Assembly: GCA_964292295.1 (NCBI GenBank) | Contig: CAXYVC010000034.1 | Span: forward strand, 1 to 22,480 | DNA length: 22,480 nucleotides | Direction of reading: 5' to 3' | Origin: CAXYVC01 sp964292295 | GTDB taxonomy: Bacteria > Acidobacteriota > Holophagae > Holophagales > Holophagaceae | Shown here: positions 8,016-14,970 of the stretch, piece by piece | How the letters are laid out: each line of letters opens with the position of its first letter | Numbering within the stretch: position 1 is the stretch's first letter | Position numbers and translations under genes: made by a program | Notes under the pieces: generated by a model | Told to the model about the DNA's origin: nothing | Database searches by the model: none | Seen by the model: only the letters and a program-made list of their open reading frames with translations

Positions 8016-9147
8016 AGGCCAGGCCCGCCGTGAAGAGCAGCCCCAGCACCCCTAAGGCCGCCGCGAAGCCGAAGGCCTGCACCAGGAAGCCCCCCAGCAG
8101 GGGCCCCAGCACCATGCCGCCGGCGTAGGCAAGATTCAGCAGGGAGAAGCCCGAAGCGAAGCTCTGGCTCTGCATCCGTTCCACCTGGTCGGCCACCGCC
8201 GCGCTGCAGGGGCCCACCAGGAAGCTCAGGTAGACGCCCAGCAGCAGCATGGCGCCGCCCACGCTCCAGGGCCCCGGCAAGAGGGCTGGAAGGGGGAGCA
8301 CCACGCAGGAACTCGCGAGACCGAGGCGCAACACCTTGGCCCGCCCGATGCGGTCGGAGAGGCGCCCCATGAGGGGGCTGCTGAGGGCGTGGGCCAGCGC
8401 CGCCGCCGCGAAGATGAAGCCGATCCCCCTCGGGTCGAGCTTGAAGCGCCGCGCCAGATCCAGCGGAAGCGCCGACTCCAGCAGGGTGAAGAGGCCGGAA
8501 CCCAGGACCGCGGCCCCGGCAAAGACCACCACCACGCGGCTGCGCAGCAGCACCCGCCAGGGGAGCACCTCCTCCCGGACCGGCGCGGCATCCTTGAGCA
8601 GGAAGGCCCGGGCCAGACCGTCGAGCAGCACCAGGACGATGCCCAGCTGGAAGGGGGCCATGGGGCCGAAGGAGCGGTCCAGCAGGCCGGAGAGGGGCGG
8701 CCCGATCAGGAGCCCGAGGTTGGCCCCGGCGAAGATCACGCCCATGGCGCCGCCCCGCTCCTCCTTGGGGAAGTGGTCGGCCACCAGCGCCATGCCGGGC
8801 ACCCAGGTGGCCGCGCAGGCAATGCCCTGGAGGGCCCGGGCCGTCACGAGAAGCGTGTAGCTGCGGCTGTAGGCGAAGACGAGGGTAGCGAAGGCGAGCC
8901 CGCCGAGCCCCCACAGCATGGGGGCCCGGCGGCCGCAGCGGTCGGTCACCCGCGCCAGGGGAACCGTGCTCAGGAGGAGGGTCAGGGCATAGACCCAGAA
9001 GAGGGCCCCCGCCTGGAGCTGGCTGAGGCCGAGGGCCTGCTCGTAGCGCGGAAGTAGCGGCACCAGCAGGCAGTACAGCAGGGTGTCCACGTGGAAGGCC
9101 AGCGCCGTGACCGCCAGGGCCGCGCGCTTCGGGTTCGGGCGTCGCAT
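7993..9147 (-). CDS. Major facilitator superfamily transporter (probable drug/metabolite efflux)
   Basis: This 384-residue inner-membrane protein shows about twelve hydrophobic segments in two halves. The cytoplasmic loop between helices 2 and 3 carries the MFS motif A (LARVTDRCGRR), and a related copy appears in the second half (GRLSDRIGR). Helix 5 has a Gly/Pro-rich stretch (GANLGLLIGPPLSG) typical of proton-coupled exporters. The start ATG is preceded by GGAGGG. It lies 31 bp behind pgsA on the same strand, so the two could share a transcript. Substrate is unknown; an efflux role is a family-level inference. Confidence 0.88.
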   Translation of the reverse strand: MRRPNPKRAALAVTALAFHVDTLLYCLLVPLLPRYEQALGLSQLQAGALFWVYALTLLLSTVPLARVTDRCGRRAPMLWGLGGLAFATLVFAYSRSYTLLVTARALQGIACAATWVPGMALVADHFPKEERGGAMGVIFAGANLGLLIGPPLSGLLDRSFGPMAPFQLGIVLVLLDGLARAFLLKDAAPVREEVLPWRVLLRSRVVVVFAGAAVLGSGLFTLLESALPLDLARRFKLDPRGIGFIFAAAALAHALSSPLMGRLSDRIGRAKVLRLGLASSCVVLPLPALLPGPWSVGGAMLLLGVYLSFLVGPCSAAVADQVERMQSQSFASGFSLLNLAYAGGMVLGPLLGGFLVQAFGFAAALGVLGLLFTAGLAFTRALPA

Positions 9148-9178
9148 GCCCTCCAGCGTAGCCGGAGCCGGGCCCCCC

Positions 9179-9742
9179 TCAGGCGGGCGCGCCGTCCCTG
9201 CGCGTCATACGGACGAAGTAGTGGATCCCGCTCGCCACCACCAGGAAGGCGACCATGCGGTAGAGCCAGGGGATCACGTGGCCCTGCCAGGGCTGCACCC
9301 CCAGGGCGTTGATGAGCAGCCCCGCACCGAGGGCGGCCACCTCCACCGCCGTCGTCAGCTTGCCCAAGAAAGTAGGCCTGAAGCGGTCGGGCTCGAAGGC
9401 CGCCGCGCTCAGGGCCGCCACCACGCTGATGACCACGTCCCGCGTGATGGCCAGGATCGCCACCCAGGCGGGAATGGGCGCTGCCATGCCCTGGGTGCGC
9501 CAAGCCATGAGGGCGAAGGCCGTGGTCATCAGGAGCTTGTCTGCCGCCGGGTCCAGGATGGCGCCCAGGCTGGAGCCCTGGTTGAAGCGCCGCGCCACGT
9601 AGCCGTCCAGCAGATCCGTGAGGCCCGCCGCCAGGAAGATCGCGCAGGCGGCGGCGTGCTCGCCGTACCACAGCGCAATGGCGAAGATCGGCACCGCAAG
9701 GATGCGGAGCAGCGTCAGGAAGTTGGGAACGGTCATGACCAT
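9179..9742 (-). CDS. pgsA: CDP-alcohol phosphatidyltransferase, PgsA-like (phosphatidylglycerophosphate synthase)
   Basis: This membrane enzyme probably makes phosphatidylglycerol phosphate from CDP-diacylglycerol and glycerol 3-phosphate. The 187 residues carry the complete CDP-alcohol phosphotransferase signature: Asp43, Asp46-Gly47, Ala50-Arg51, Gly60, Asp64 and Asp68, spaced exactly as in the family. The N-terminal TVPNFLTLLRI is typical of PgsA. Several hydrophobic helices follow. The start could be the ATG at 9742 or the one two codons later at 9736; neither has a clear Shine-Dalgarno sequence. A good -10 (TACAAT) sits just upstream. PgsA is the best call by motif and size, but other CDP-alcohol transferases (for example cardiolipin-synthase-like) cannot be fully excluded. 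Confidence 0.88.
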   Translation of the reverse strand: MVMTVPNFLTLLRILAVPIFAIALWYGEHAAACAIFLAAGLTDLLDGYVARRFNQGSSLGAILDPAADKLLMTTAFALMAWRTQGMAAPIPAWVAILAITRDVVISVVAALSAAAFEPDRFRPTFLGKLTTAVEVAALGAGLLINALGVQPWQGHVIPWLYRMVAFLVVASGIHYFVRMTRRDGAPA

Positions 9743-9762
9743 GGCGGCGGGGACGATGCCTG

Positions 9763-9768
9763 ATTGTA
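9763..9768 (-). promoter_or_regulatory. Putative -10 element for pgsA
   Basis: On the minus strand these bases read TACAAT, five of six matches to the sigma-70 -10 consensus, in an otherwise very GC-rich gap. Transcription would begin about 14 bases before the pgsA ATG. A -35 match is poor (TTCCCG about 18 bases upstream). Confidence 0.45.
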
Positions 9769-9821
9769 GGGGACAAAAGGCCCCGGCGGGAACCTGTGAC
9801 GCGCGTCCGTCGCCGAATCCC

Positions 9822-9849
9822 TTGAGCTTGGCGCGCCACACCCTAGACT
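9822..9849 (+). promoter_or_regulatory. Putative promoter of the feo operon with a palindromic spacer
   Basis: TTGAGC (9822-9827) and TAGACT (9844-9849) are 16 bases apart, each matching four of six sigma-70 consensus bases. The spacer contains a perfect 10-bp palindrome, TGGCGCGCCA (9829-9838), placed where a repressor could block polymerase. The start site would fall just before the GAGG ribosome site of feoA. I see no Fur or DtxR consensus. Confidence 0.4.
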
Positions 9850-9864
9850 GGTGTCGAGGTTGAG

Positions 9865-10110
9865 ATGACTTCTCAGGAAACACCACTCCCCCTCAGTGCG
9901 CTCCAGCCCGGCGAGGAAGGCATCGTGCGCCAGGTCCTGGCCCAGGGCCCCATCCGCCGCCGCCTGCTGGAAATGGGCTTCACCCGCGGCGCCCACCTGC
10001 GGGTGGAGAAGCTCGCGCCCCTGGGTGATCCCATGGAGCTGGTGATCAAGGGCTACCACCTCTCGGTGCGCCGGGAAGAGTGCATGTCCATCCTGGTGGA
10101 GCGCCCGTGA
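9865..10110 (+). CDS. feoA: Ferrous iron transport protein A
   Basis: This small cytoplasmic SH3-like protein assists FeoB in ferrous iron uptake. The 81 residues fit the family: PLSALQPGEEGIV, the LLEMGFTRGAHLRVEK core, LGDPMELVIKGYHLSVRREE and a short C-terminus. A GAGG ribosome site lies five bases before the ATG. Its stop codon overlaps the GTG start of feoB (GTGA), so the two are translationally coupled. The gene is divergent from pgsA, with a likely promoter at 9822-9849. Confidence 0.95.
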   Translation: MTSQETPLPLSALQPGEEGIVRQVLAQGPIRRRLLEMGFTRGAHLRVEKLAPLGDPMELVIKGYHLSVRREECMSILVERP

Positions 10111-12284
10111 AGACCGTCGCCCTCGCGGGCAACCCCAACTGCGGCAAGACAACGATCTTCAACGCCCTCACCGGCAGCCGGCATCACGTGGGCAATTGGG
10201 CCGGCGTCACGGTGGAGCGCCTGAGCGGAACCTTCGAGCACGGGGGGATCTCCTTCGAGGTGGTGGACCTGCCGGGAACCTACAGCCTGTCGGGCACCGG
10301 GGGCGAGGACGAGCACATCGCGGCCACCTTCATTGCCGAATCCGCGCCGGATCTGGTGGTGAACGTCCTGGACGCGTCGAACCTGGAGCGCAACCTCTTC
10401 CTGACCACCCAGCTGCTCGAACTCGGCAAGCCCGTCGTCTTCGTGCTGAACATGATGGATGACGCAGAGAAGCTGGGCCTGCGCATCGACCTCCCCGCCC
10501 TCCAGCGCCTGCTGGGCGGTCCCGTGGTCCCCACCGTGGGCAACCGGGAGGAGGGCATGGAGGCCCTGAAGGCAGCCATCGCCGCGGCCCTGCAGGAGGA
10601 CCCGGCCCCGCGGCACCCGGCCGGGTTGAACTTCGGTCCCGACCTCGACGGCGAGCTCGCCCACATCGCCCGGGAGCTGGAGCGGGACGAGGAGCTCGTG
10701 GCTCGCCACCCCGCCCGCAGCCTTGCAACCCTGCTCCTGGAAGGCGCGCCCCGGGCGCAGCAGCTCGTCCAGGAAAGCCACGCCCGGCAGGCCATCACCC
10801 GCCAGGTGGCGGCAAGCCTCGCCTTCCTGGAACCGCACCTGGGGGCGGACGGAGCCACCCTGGTGGCCGAGCGGCGCTACGGCTTCGCCCACGGCCTCGT
10901 GGCCGAGGTGGTGCAGCGCCGGGGCGCCGGGCGTTTTGCCGCCACGACGCGCCTGGATGCCGTGCTCACCCATCGCGTGTTCGGCATCCCCATCTTCCTG
11001 GCCATCATGACGGCGGTGTACAGCCTGACCTTCCTGCTGGGGAAGCTCCCCCAGGACGGGATCGCCGCCGGCTTCGGGCGCCTGCAGGACCTCGCGGCAG
11101 CCACGCTCCCTGCGGGGGAGCTGAGCGGCATGCTGGTGGACGGCATCATCCCGGGCGTGGGCGCGGTGGTGGTCTTCGTGCCCGTGATCATGCTGCTGAT
11201 GGGCTGCATCGCCTTCCTGGAGGACACGGGCTACATGGCCCGGGCGGCCTTCATCATGGACCGCCTCATGCACCTCATGGGCCTCCACGGGAAGAGCTTC
11301 ATTCCCCTCGTCATGGGCACGGGATGCAACGTCCCGGCCGTGCAGGCCACCCGCACCATCGAGCACCGTGCGGACCGATTCATCACCATCCTGGTATCGC
11401 CCCTCGTCTCCTGCTCCGCGCGCCTCCAGGTCTACATCGTCATCGCGGGCGCCTTCTTCCCGCCCCTCCAGGCGGCCCTGGCGATCCTCGCCATGCACGT
11501 GCTCGGCTTCGCCCTGGCCATGGTGGTGGGCAAGCTGCTGCGCCTCAGCTTCTTCCGCGGGGACAACACGCCCTTCGTCATGGAGCTGCCCCCGTACCGC
11601 ATGCCCGTGCTCCGCAGCACACTGGTGCACATGTGGGAGAAGGGGCGCGTCTTCCTGACCCGCGCGGGCACCACCATCTTCGCGGGTGCCACCCTCGTCT
11701 GGTTCCTCAGCCACTACCCGGGCATCGCCCGTAGCGACTGGCGCGCAGAGCTGGAGCAGCGGCGGGCCCAGGTGCTGGCGAACACCCTTCCCGGGGCCGA
11801 GCGCCAGGCCCGCCTGGAGGCCCTGGCCCTGGCGCACCAGAGCCGCGTGGTGAACAGCAGCTTCGCCGCGCGCTTCGGGAAGCTCCTCCAGCCGGCGCTG
11901 GCGCCCATCCTGGACCCCGGCCGCAACCGGCCCGAGGCCTGGAAGGACGGCATCGCCCTCACGGCGGGCTTCGTGGCCAAGGAAATCGTGGTGAGCACCA
12001 TGGCCGTGGTGCACCAGGCACACGAAGCCGTGCCGGGGGAAGGCCAGGCGCGCAGCCCGCTCCAGTCCGCCCTCCGGGAGTCCTCGGGCCTCACCCCCCT
12101 CACGGCCCTGGCCTTCATGGTCTTCACGCTGATCTACACGCCCTGCCTGGGCACCGTCAGCATGATCCTGAAGGAAACCCGCTCCTGGACCTGGACGGGC
12201 TTCAGCATCGCCTACAGCCTCGCCCTGGGGTGGGTCGTGGCCTGGGGCACCGTCGCCCTGGGCCGCGCCCTCGGCTTCGCCTGA
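10107..12284 (+). CDS. feoB: Ferrous iron transporter FeoB
   Basis: This inner-membrane Fe(II) importer has an N-terminal G domain. The GTG at 10107, overlapping the feoA stop and preceded by TGGAG, gives 725 residues. The G domain shows G1 GNPNCGKT (residues 8-15), the switch region GNWAGVTVE, G3 DLPGTYSL and G4 NMMD. The GDI-like helical region is followed by a polytopic membrane part with family motifs: GFAHGLVAEV, GAVVVFVPVI, MARAAFIMDR, GCNVPAVQATRTIE, SCSARLQVY, the GFVAKEIVVSTMAV segment and LIYTPCLGT. In many FeoB proteins the pore-region motif reads CSARLPVY; here the Pro is Gln. The operon supplies ferrous iron. No FeoC is present. Confidence 0.97.
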   Translation: MKTVALAGNPNCGKTTIFNALTGSRHHVGNWAGVTVERLSGTFEHGGISFEVVDLPGTYSLSGTGGEDEHIAATFIAESAPDLVVNVLDASNLERNLFLTTQLLELGKPVVFVLNMMDDAEKLGLRIDLPALQRLLGGPVVPTVGNREEGMEALKAAIAAALQEDPAPRHPAGLNFGPDLDGELAHIARELERDEELVARHPARSLATLLLEGAPRAQQLVQESHARQAITRQVAASLAFLEPHLGADGATLVAERRYGFAHGLVAEVVQRRGAGRFAATTRLDAVLTHRVFGIPIFLAIMTAVYSLTFLLGKLPQDGIAAGFGRLQDLAAATLPAGELSGMLVDGIIPGVGAVVVFVPVIMLLMGCIAFLEDTGYMARAAFIMDRLMHLMGLHGKSFIPLVMGTGCNVPAVQATRTIEHRADRFITILVSPLVSCSARLQVYIVIAGAFFPPLQAALAILAMHVLGFALAMVVGKLLRLSFFRGDNTPFVMELPPYRMPVLRSTLVHMWEKGRVFLTRAGTTIFAGATLVWFLSHYPGIARSDWRAELEQRRAQVLANTLPGAERQARLEALALAHQSRVVNSSFAARFGKLLQPALAPILDPGRNRPEAWKDGIALTAGFVAKEIVVSTMAVVHQAHEAVPGEGQARSPLQSALRESSGLTPLTALAFMVFTLIYTPCLGTVSMILKETRSWTWTGFSIAYSLALGWVVAWGTVALGRALGFA

Positions 12285-12291
12285 GGACGCC

Positions 12292-12471
12292 ATGGGCCTC
12301 CAGACCTTCTTCATCCTCCTGGCCGCCGCGGCAGCGGCCTTCCACCTCGGGCGCAGCGCCCTCCGCGGCGGTTGCCGCAGCGGGTGCGGCGCCTGCGGCC
12401 GCAGGACCTGCCCCGCCAAGCGCCTCGCCCGCACCCTGGAAGCCGCCCAGCTTCGCCGGAGCCGCCCCTAG
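12292..12471 (+). CDS. FeoB-associated small Cys-rich membrane protein
   Basis: This 59-residue reading frame begins 7 bp after the feoB stop, with GAGG four bases before its ATG. Residues 3-17 form one Ala-rich hydrophobic segment. Then comes a basic, Cys-rich tail with Cys28, Cys32, Cys35 and Cys40 (a CxxxCxxC core) and a Lys/Arg-rich end. This matches the general plan of the FeoB-associated Cys-rich proteins encoded after feoB in many bacteria: one membrane helix plus a cysteine cluster, thought to help iron handling. Its TAG stop shares the palindrome CTAG with the TAG stop of the convergent gene. Confidence 0.8.
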   Translation: MGLQTFFILLAAAAAAFHLGRSALRGGCRSGCGACGRRTCPAKRLARTLEAAQLRRSRP

Positions 12472-13370
12472 AACCCGAAGCGGTCGTCGTCCTTCAGCTC
12501 GCCGGCATCGATCAGGTTGATGAGGAAGCGCTGGAGTTCGTCCTCGCCGAGGATGCCGCGGCGCTGGAGCATGCGGATCAGGCCCAGCACCAGGGTGCGG
12601 GTCTGGAAGCTCTCCAGGCGGCGGGCGGGAGCCACCTGGGCGCCCCGGGAAGGGATGACCATGGGCTGTTCCGGGCTGATCCCCGTCGGAAGGTCCAGGG
12701 TGTCCGTGGCGTCGGCGTCGAAGAAACTGAAGGGGGTCTCGCGGCCATCCCCACCCACCTGGGAGAAGAAGGGGTCCTTCCCGTAGCTCTTGGCACCCGC
12801 GGCCGGGGCCTGGATGGAGAAGCCCCCCGTGGCGCGCGGGTCAGGCAGGGTTTCGAAAGCCACGGACACGGGCAGCGGGGCGTCGGGTTCCAGGTTCCCC
12901 CCCACCTCCACCGTGCGCGGAGTGGCGCTCTCCACCTTGCGGTACTGCTCGGCGATGAGGTGGCGGATGGCGGTGTGGGCCGCCACGACGGGATCCACGT
13001 GCAGGCCGGAGGCGAAGCGCGCGCTGTCGATGGCGTTGAGGTCCGAGGGATCGGCCATGGCCAGGACCAGCGTCTTGGGCTCCTTGAAGGCCACAGGCAG
13101 CAGGTTGAACTGCTCGGCCAGGCGGCGGGGGATGCGCTTCAGCACCTCGAGGGGCACGTCCACATGGGTGGTGTCCAGGCGGGGCACGCCGGTCTTCTGG
13201 GCCAGGAAGTCCATGAGGACTTCCTCGTCCACGAAGCCCAGGGCCACGAGGTTGCTCCCCATGCGCCCCCCGGCAATCCGCTGCTGACGCAGGGCCTCCT
13301 GCAGCTGGGCCTCGGAGATGAGCCCGGCCTCCACAAGCAGTTCTCCAATCTTCTTGGTCTCAGCTTGCAT
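12468..13370 (-). CDS. Stand-alone MshEN/GspE N-terminal-domain protein, probable c-di-GMP binder
   Basis: The 300-residue protein starts with a complete MshEN-type domain as found at the N-terminus of PilB/GspE/MshE secretion ATPases. Residues 7-30 (KIGELLVEAG, then a helix ending in LRQQ) and 36-59 (RMGSNLVALG, then a helix ending in LAQK) are two 24-residue repeats separated by five residues, the arrangement that binds c-di-GMP in MshE. The second lobe continues to about residue 140. No Walker motifs follow: after a disordered Gly/Pro/Asp-rich linker there is only a short helical end (LVLGLIRMLQRRGILGEDEL). It is therefore not a secretion ATPase. The ATG follows GAGGGG at some distance. 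Its partner is unknown; the neighbouring divergent gene may be related. Confidence 0.82.
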   Translation of the reverse strand: MQAETKKIGELLVEAGLISEAQLQEALRQQRIAGGRMGSNLVALGFVDEEVLMDFLAQKTGVPRLDTTHVDVPLEVLKRIPRRLAEQFNLLPVAFKEPKTLVLAMADPSDLNAIDSARFASGLHVDPVVAAHTAIRHLIAEQYRKVESATPRTVEVGGNLEPDAPLPVSVAFETLPDPRATGGFSIQAPAAGAKSYGKDPFFSQVGGDGRETPFSFFDADATDTLDLPTGISPEQPMVIPSRGAQVAPARRLESFQTRTLVLGLIRMLQRRGILGEDELQRFLINLIDAGELKDDDRFGF

Positions 13371-13403
13371 GGAACAGGCCCCTCATGCGGTCGAATACGG
13401 AAA

Positions 13404-13409
13404 AGTCTA
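13404..13409 (-). promoter_or_regulatory. Putative -10 box (TAGACT) for the MshEN-protein gene
   Basis: The minus strand reads TAGACTTTTCC here, 33 bases before the start codon of the leftward gene. The same 11 bases occur upstream of ackA, and TAGACT also precedes feoA. No convincing -35 is visible. On the plus strand, overlapping TATCCT (13408-13413) could serve the divergent gene. Confidence 0.4.
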
Positions 13410-13447
13410 TCCTATCCCCCGGCGCGCGCCACGACCTTGAGGTTGAC

Positions 13448-14050
13448 GTGGATCCAGCATCCGAAGCCCTCATCCGATCCACCCTCCACGACCTGGCCAA
13501 CGCCCTCGCGGGCCTCCGGGGCATCCTGGAGCTCAGCGACCCCGAGCAGCCCCTGGGGGCCCGGAACCGCGCCCGCATGGACGCCGTGCTGACCGAATCC
13601 CTGGCCGTCCTGGCGCGCAGCCGCCACCTGGCCATGGGCACCCTCCCGGACGGCCCCCTGGAGGCAGGAGATGCCTGGCGCCTCGACCTCAAGGAGGAGC
13701 TCCACCCCATGGAGGTGCTCTTCCGCACCCGCATCAGCCTCGCCTACGAGGGGGATCCCGCCTTCGACCGCTGGGGCGGAGAGCTCCTGCGCGGCTACAC
13801 CACCGCCCTGACCCGCCAGGTGGTGCCCTACGCCCACGACGGCACCCTGGGCATCCTCTTCGCCGCCGATGCCCGGGAGTGGAGGATCCGCTGGAGCCCC
13901 GCGGCGGCCGTCCCTGAGAGCCTGCGCCCCGAGCTGGACGCGCGCCCCCGGGACATCAGCGCCCGGTGGGCCCTCCGGGTGGGCGGATCCCTTGGCGCAT
14001 GCCTCTCCCTTGACGCGGGCAGCCTTCTCGCCCGCATCCCCCGCTTCTGA
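13448..14050 (+). CDS. Uncharacterised protein with histidine-kinase-like H-box (possible phosphotransferase)
   Basis: I do not recognise the family with certainty. Near the N-terminus, LHDLANALAGLRGILEL resembles the H-box helix of histidine kinase DHp domains (His14 in the short form), followed by a second long helix (MDAVLTESLAVLARSRHLA). The remaining 130 residues show alternating strands (GTLGILFAADAREWRIRWSP, WALRVGGSLGACLSL) but no N, G1 or G2 ATP-binding boxes. It could be a Spo0B/ChpT-like phosphotransferase with a degenerate ATPase fold. I chose GTG 13448 (200 residues), which has GAGG upstream, over ATG 13385, which has no ribosome site and would make the AT-richer promoter-like stretch coding. 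It is divergent from the MshEN gene and sits 5 bp before the next gene. Confidence 0.65.
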   Translation: MDPASEALIRSTLHDLANALAGLRGILELSDPEQPLGARNRARMDAVLTESLAVLARSRHLAMGTLPDGPLEAGDAWRLDLKEELHPMEVLFRTRISLAYEGDPAFDRWGGELLRGYTTALTRQVVPYAHDGTLGILFAADAREWRIRWSPAAAVPESLRPELDARPRDISARWALRVGGSLGACLSLDAGSLLARIPRF

Positions 14051-14055
14051 CCGCC

Positions 14056-14889
14056 ATGGCGCCGGAAGGCCTGCGGGAGGCCCTGGACGCCCTGTGCCGG
14101 CGCTACCGCAGCGCGGGCGCCCTGGCCGCCGATCCCATCCGGATCCCGCAGGGCTTTCCAGACCCCGCGGATCGCGAAGCCGCGGCGTGGCTCGCTGCCC
14201 ACCTGGCCTACGGCCGCGTGGGGCCGATGCTTCGCGCCATCGCGGGGGCCCTCGCCCCCCTGGGCCCCCGACCCGCGGCCTGGCTGCGCGCCCGGAAGCC
14301 CGAAGCCATCCGCAGCGAGCTGGAAGCGGCCCTCGGCGGCTGGACCTGGCGCTTCCACGTGGGCGCCGACATCGCCCACTGGATGGCGGCCTGGGTGCGC
14401 TTGGACCAGGAGGGCGGCCTGGAGGAAGCCCTCCTCCCCTCCGGGGCCCTCAACGCGGACGCGGCCCTCTCGACCCTGGTCCAGCGCCTGCGCCGCGACC
14501 TCCCCATGAGCCGGGGACTCCGCTTCAACCTCCCCGACCCGGCAGAGGGCTCGGCCTGTAAGCGCTGGCGCATGTTCCTGCGCTGGATGGTGCGCTCGGA
14601 TTGGCCCGACCTGGGCCTCTGGAAGCGCTACCCGCGCGCCGCCCTGGTCGTGCCCCTGGATACCCACGTGGCACGGGTCGCCCGCCAGCTCGGCCTCAGC
14701 CGCCGCTCCGCGGCCGACGGCCGCATGGCGGCGGAGGTGACGGCGGCCCTCCGGGCGCTGGACCCGGAGGACCCCCTGCGCTTCGACTTCGCCCTGTCCC
14801 ACCTGGGCATCCTCGGGGACTGCCCCGGCCGGAAGGCCCTTCCGGCCTGCGCCTCCTGCCCCCTGCACCCCTTCTGCGGGGAGCGGTGA
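14056..14889 (+). CDS. TIGR02757-type (DUF2400) protein with HhH-GPD-like C-terminus
   Basis: The 277 residues match my recollection of the TIGR02757/DUF2400 family, a conserved but functionally unassigned group related to HhH-GPD DNA glycosylases. Supporting motifs: an N-terminal PIRIPQGFPDPADREAAAW segment, KRWRMFLRWMVRSD in the middle, then VPLDTHVARVARQLGL, which mirrors the catalytic-Asp helix of endonuclease III. The end has four cysteines spaced C-x8-C-x2-C-x5-C (CPGRKALPACASCPLHPFC), close to the endonuclease III iron-sulfur loop (C-x6-C-x2-C-x5-C). I cannot find a GPxTA-K catalytic lysine loop. It begins 5 bp after the preceding gene without a clear ribosome site, suggesting coupling. 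Whether it acts on DNA is unknown. Confidence 0.82.
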   Translation: MAPEGLREALDALCRRYRSAGALAADPIRIPQGFPDPADREAAAWLAAHLAYGRVGPMLRAIAGALAPLGPRPAAWLRARKPEAIRSELEAALGGWTWRFHVGADIAHWMAAWVRLDQEGGLEEALLPSGALNADAALSTLVQRLRRDLPMSRGLRFNLPDPAEGSACKRWRMFLRWMVRSDWPDLGLWKRYPRAALVVPLDTHVARVARQLGLSRRSAADGRMAAEVTAALRALDPEDPLRFDFALSHLGILGDCPGRKALPACASCPLHPFCGER

Positions 14890-14939
14890 TCTTGCGCACG
14901 ATCCGTCCCGCGGGGACCGGCCCGGGCTCTGCGGGACGC

Positions 14940-14945
14940 TAGACT
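14940..14945 (+). promoter_or_regulatory. Putative -10 box (TAGACT) of ackA
   Basis: TAGACTTTTCC lies 25 bases ahead of the ackA start codon in the 81-bp gap after the previous gene. It is identical over 11 bases to the box upstream of the MshEN-protein gene. The expected -35 position is GC-only and does not match TTGACA. Confidence 0.45.
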
Positions 14946-14970
14946 TTTCCCAAGCCATAAGGAGCACCCC

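Noticed and set aside
10053..12434. Minus-strand open frame of about 790 codons over feoB
   Set aside because: It is a mirror of feoB caused by high GC3; no ribosome site or family motif.
13385..13447. Longer start (ATG 13385) for the H-box protein
   Set aside because: No ribosome site precedes it, the stretch is less GC-rich and contains promoter-like boxes, while GTG 13448 has GAGG at good spacing.
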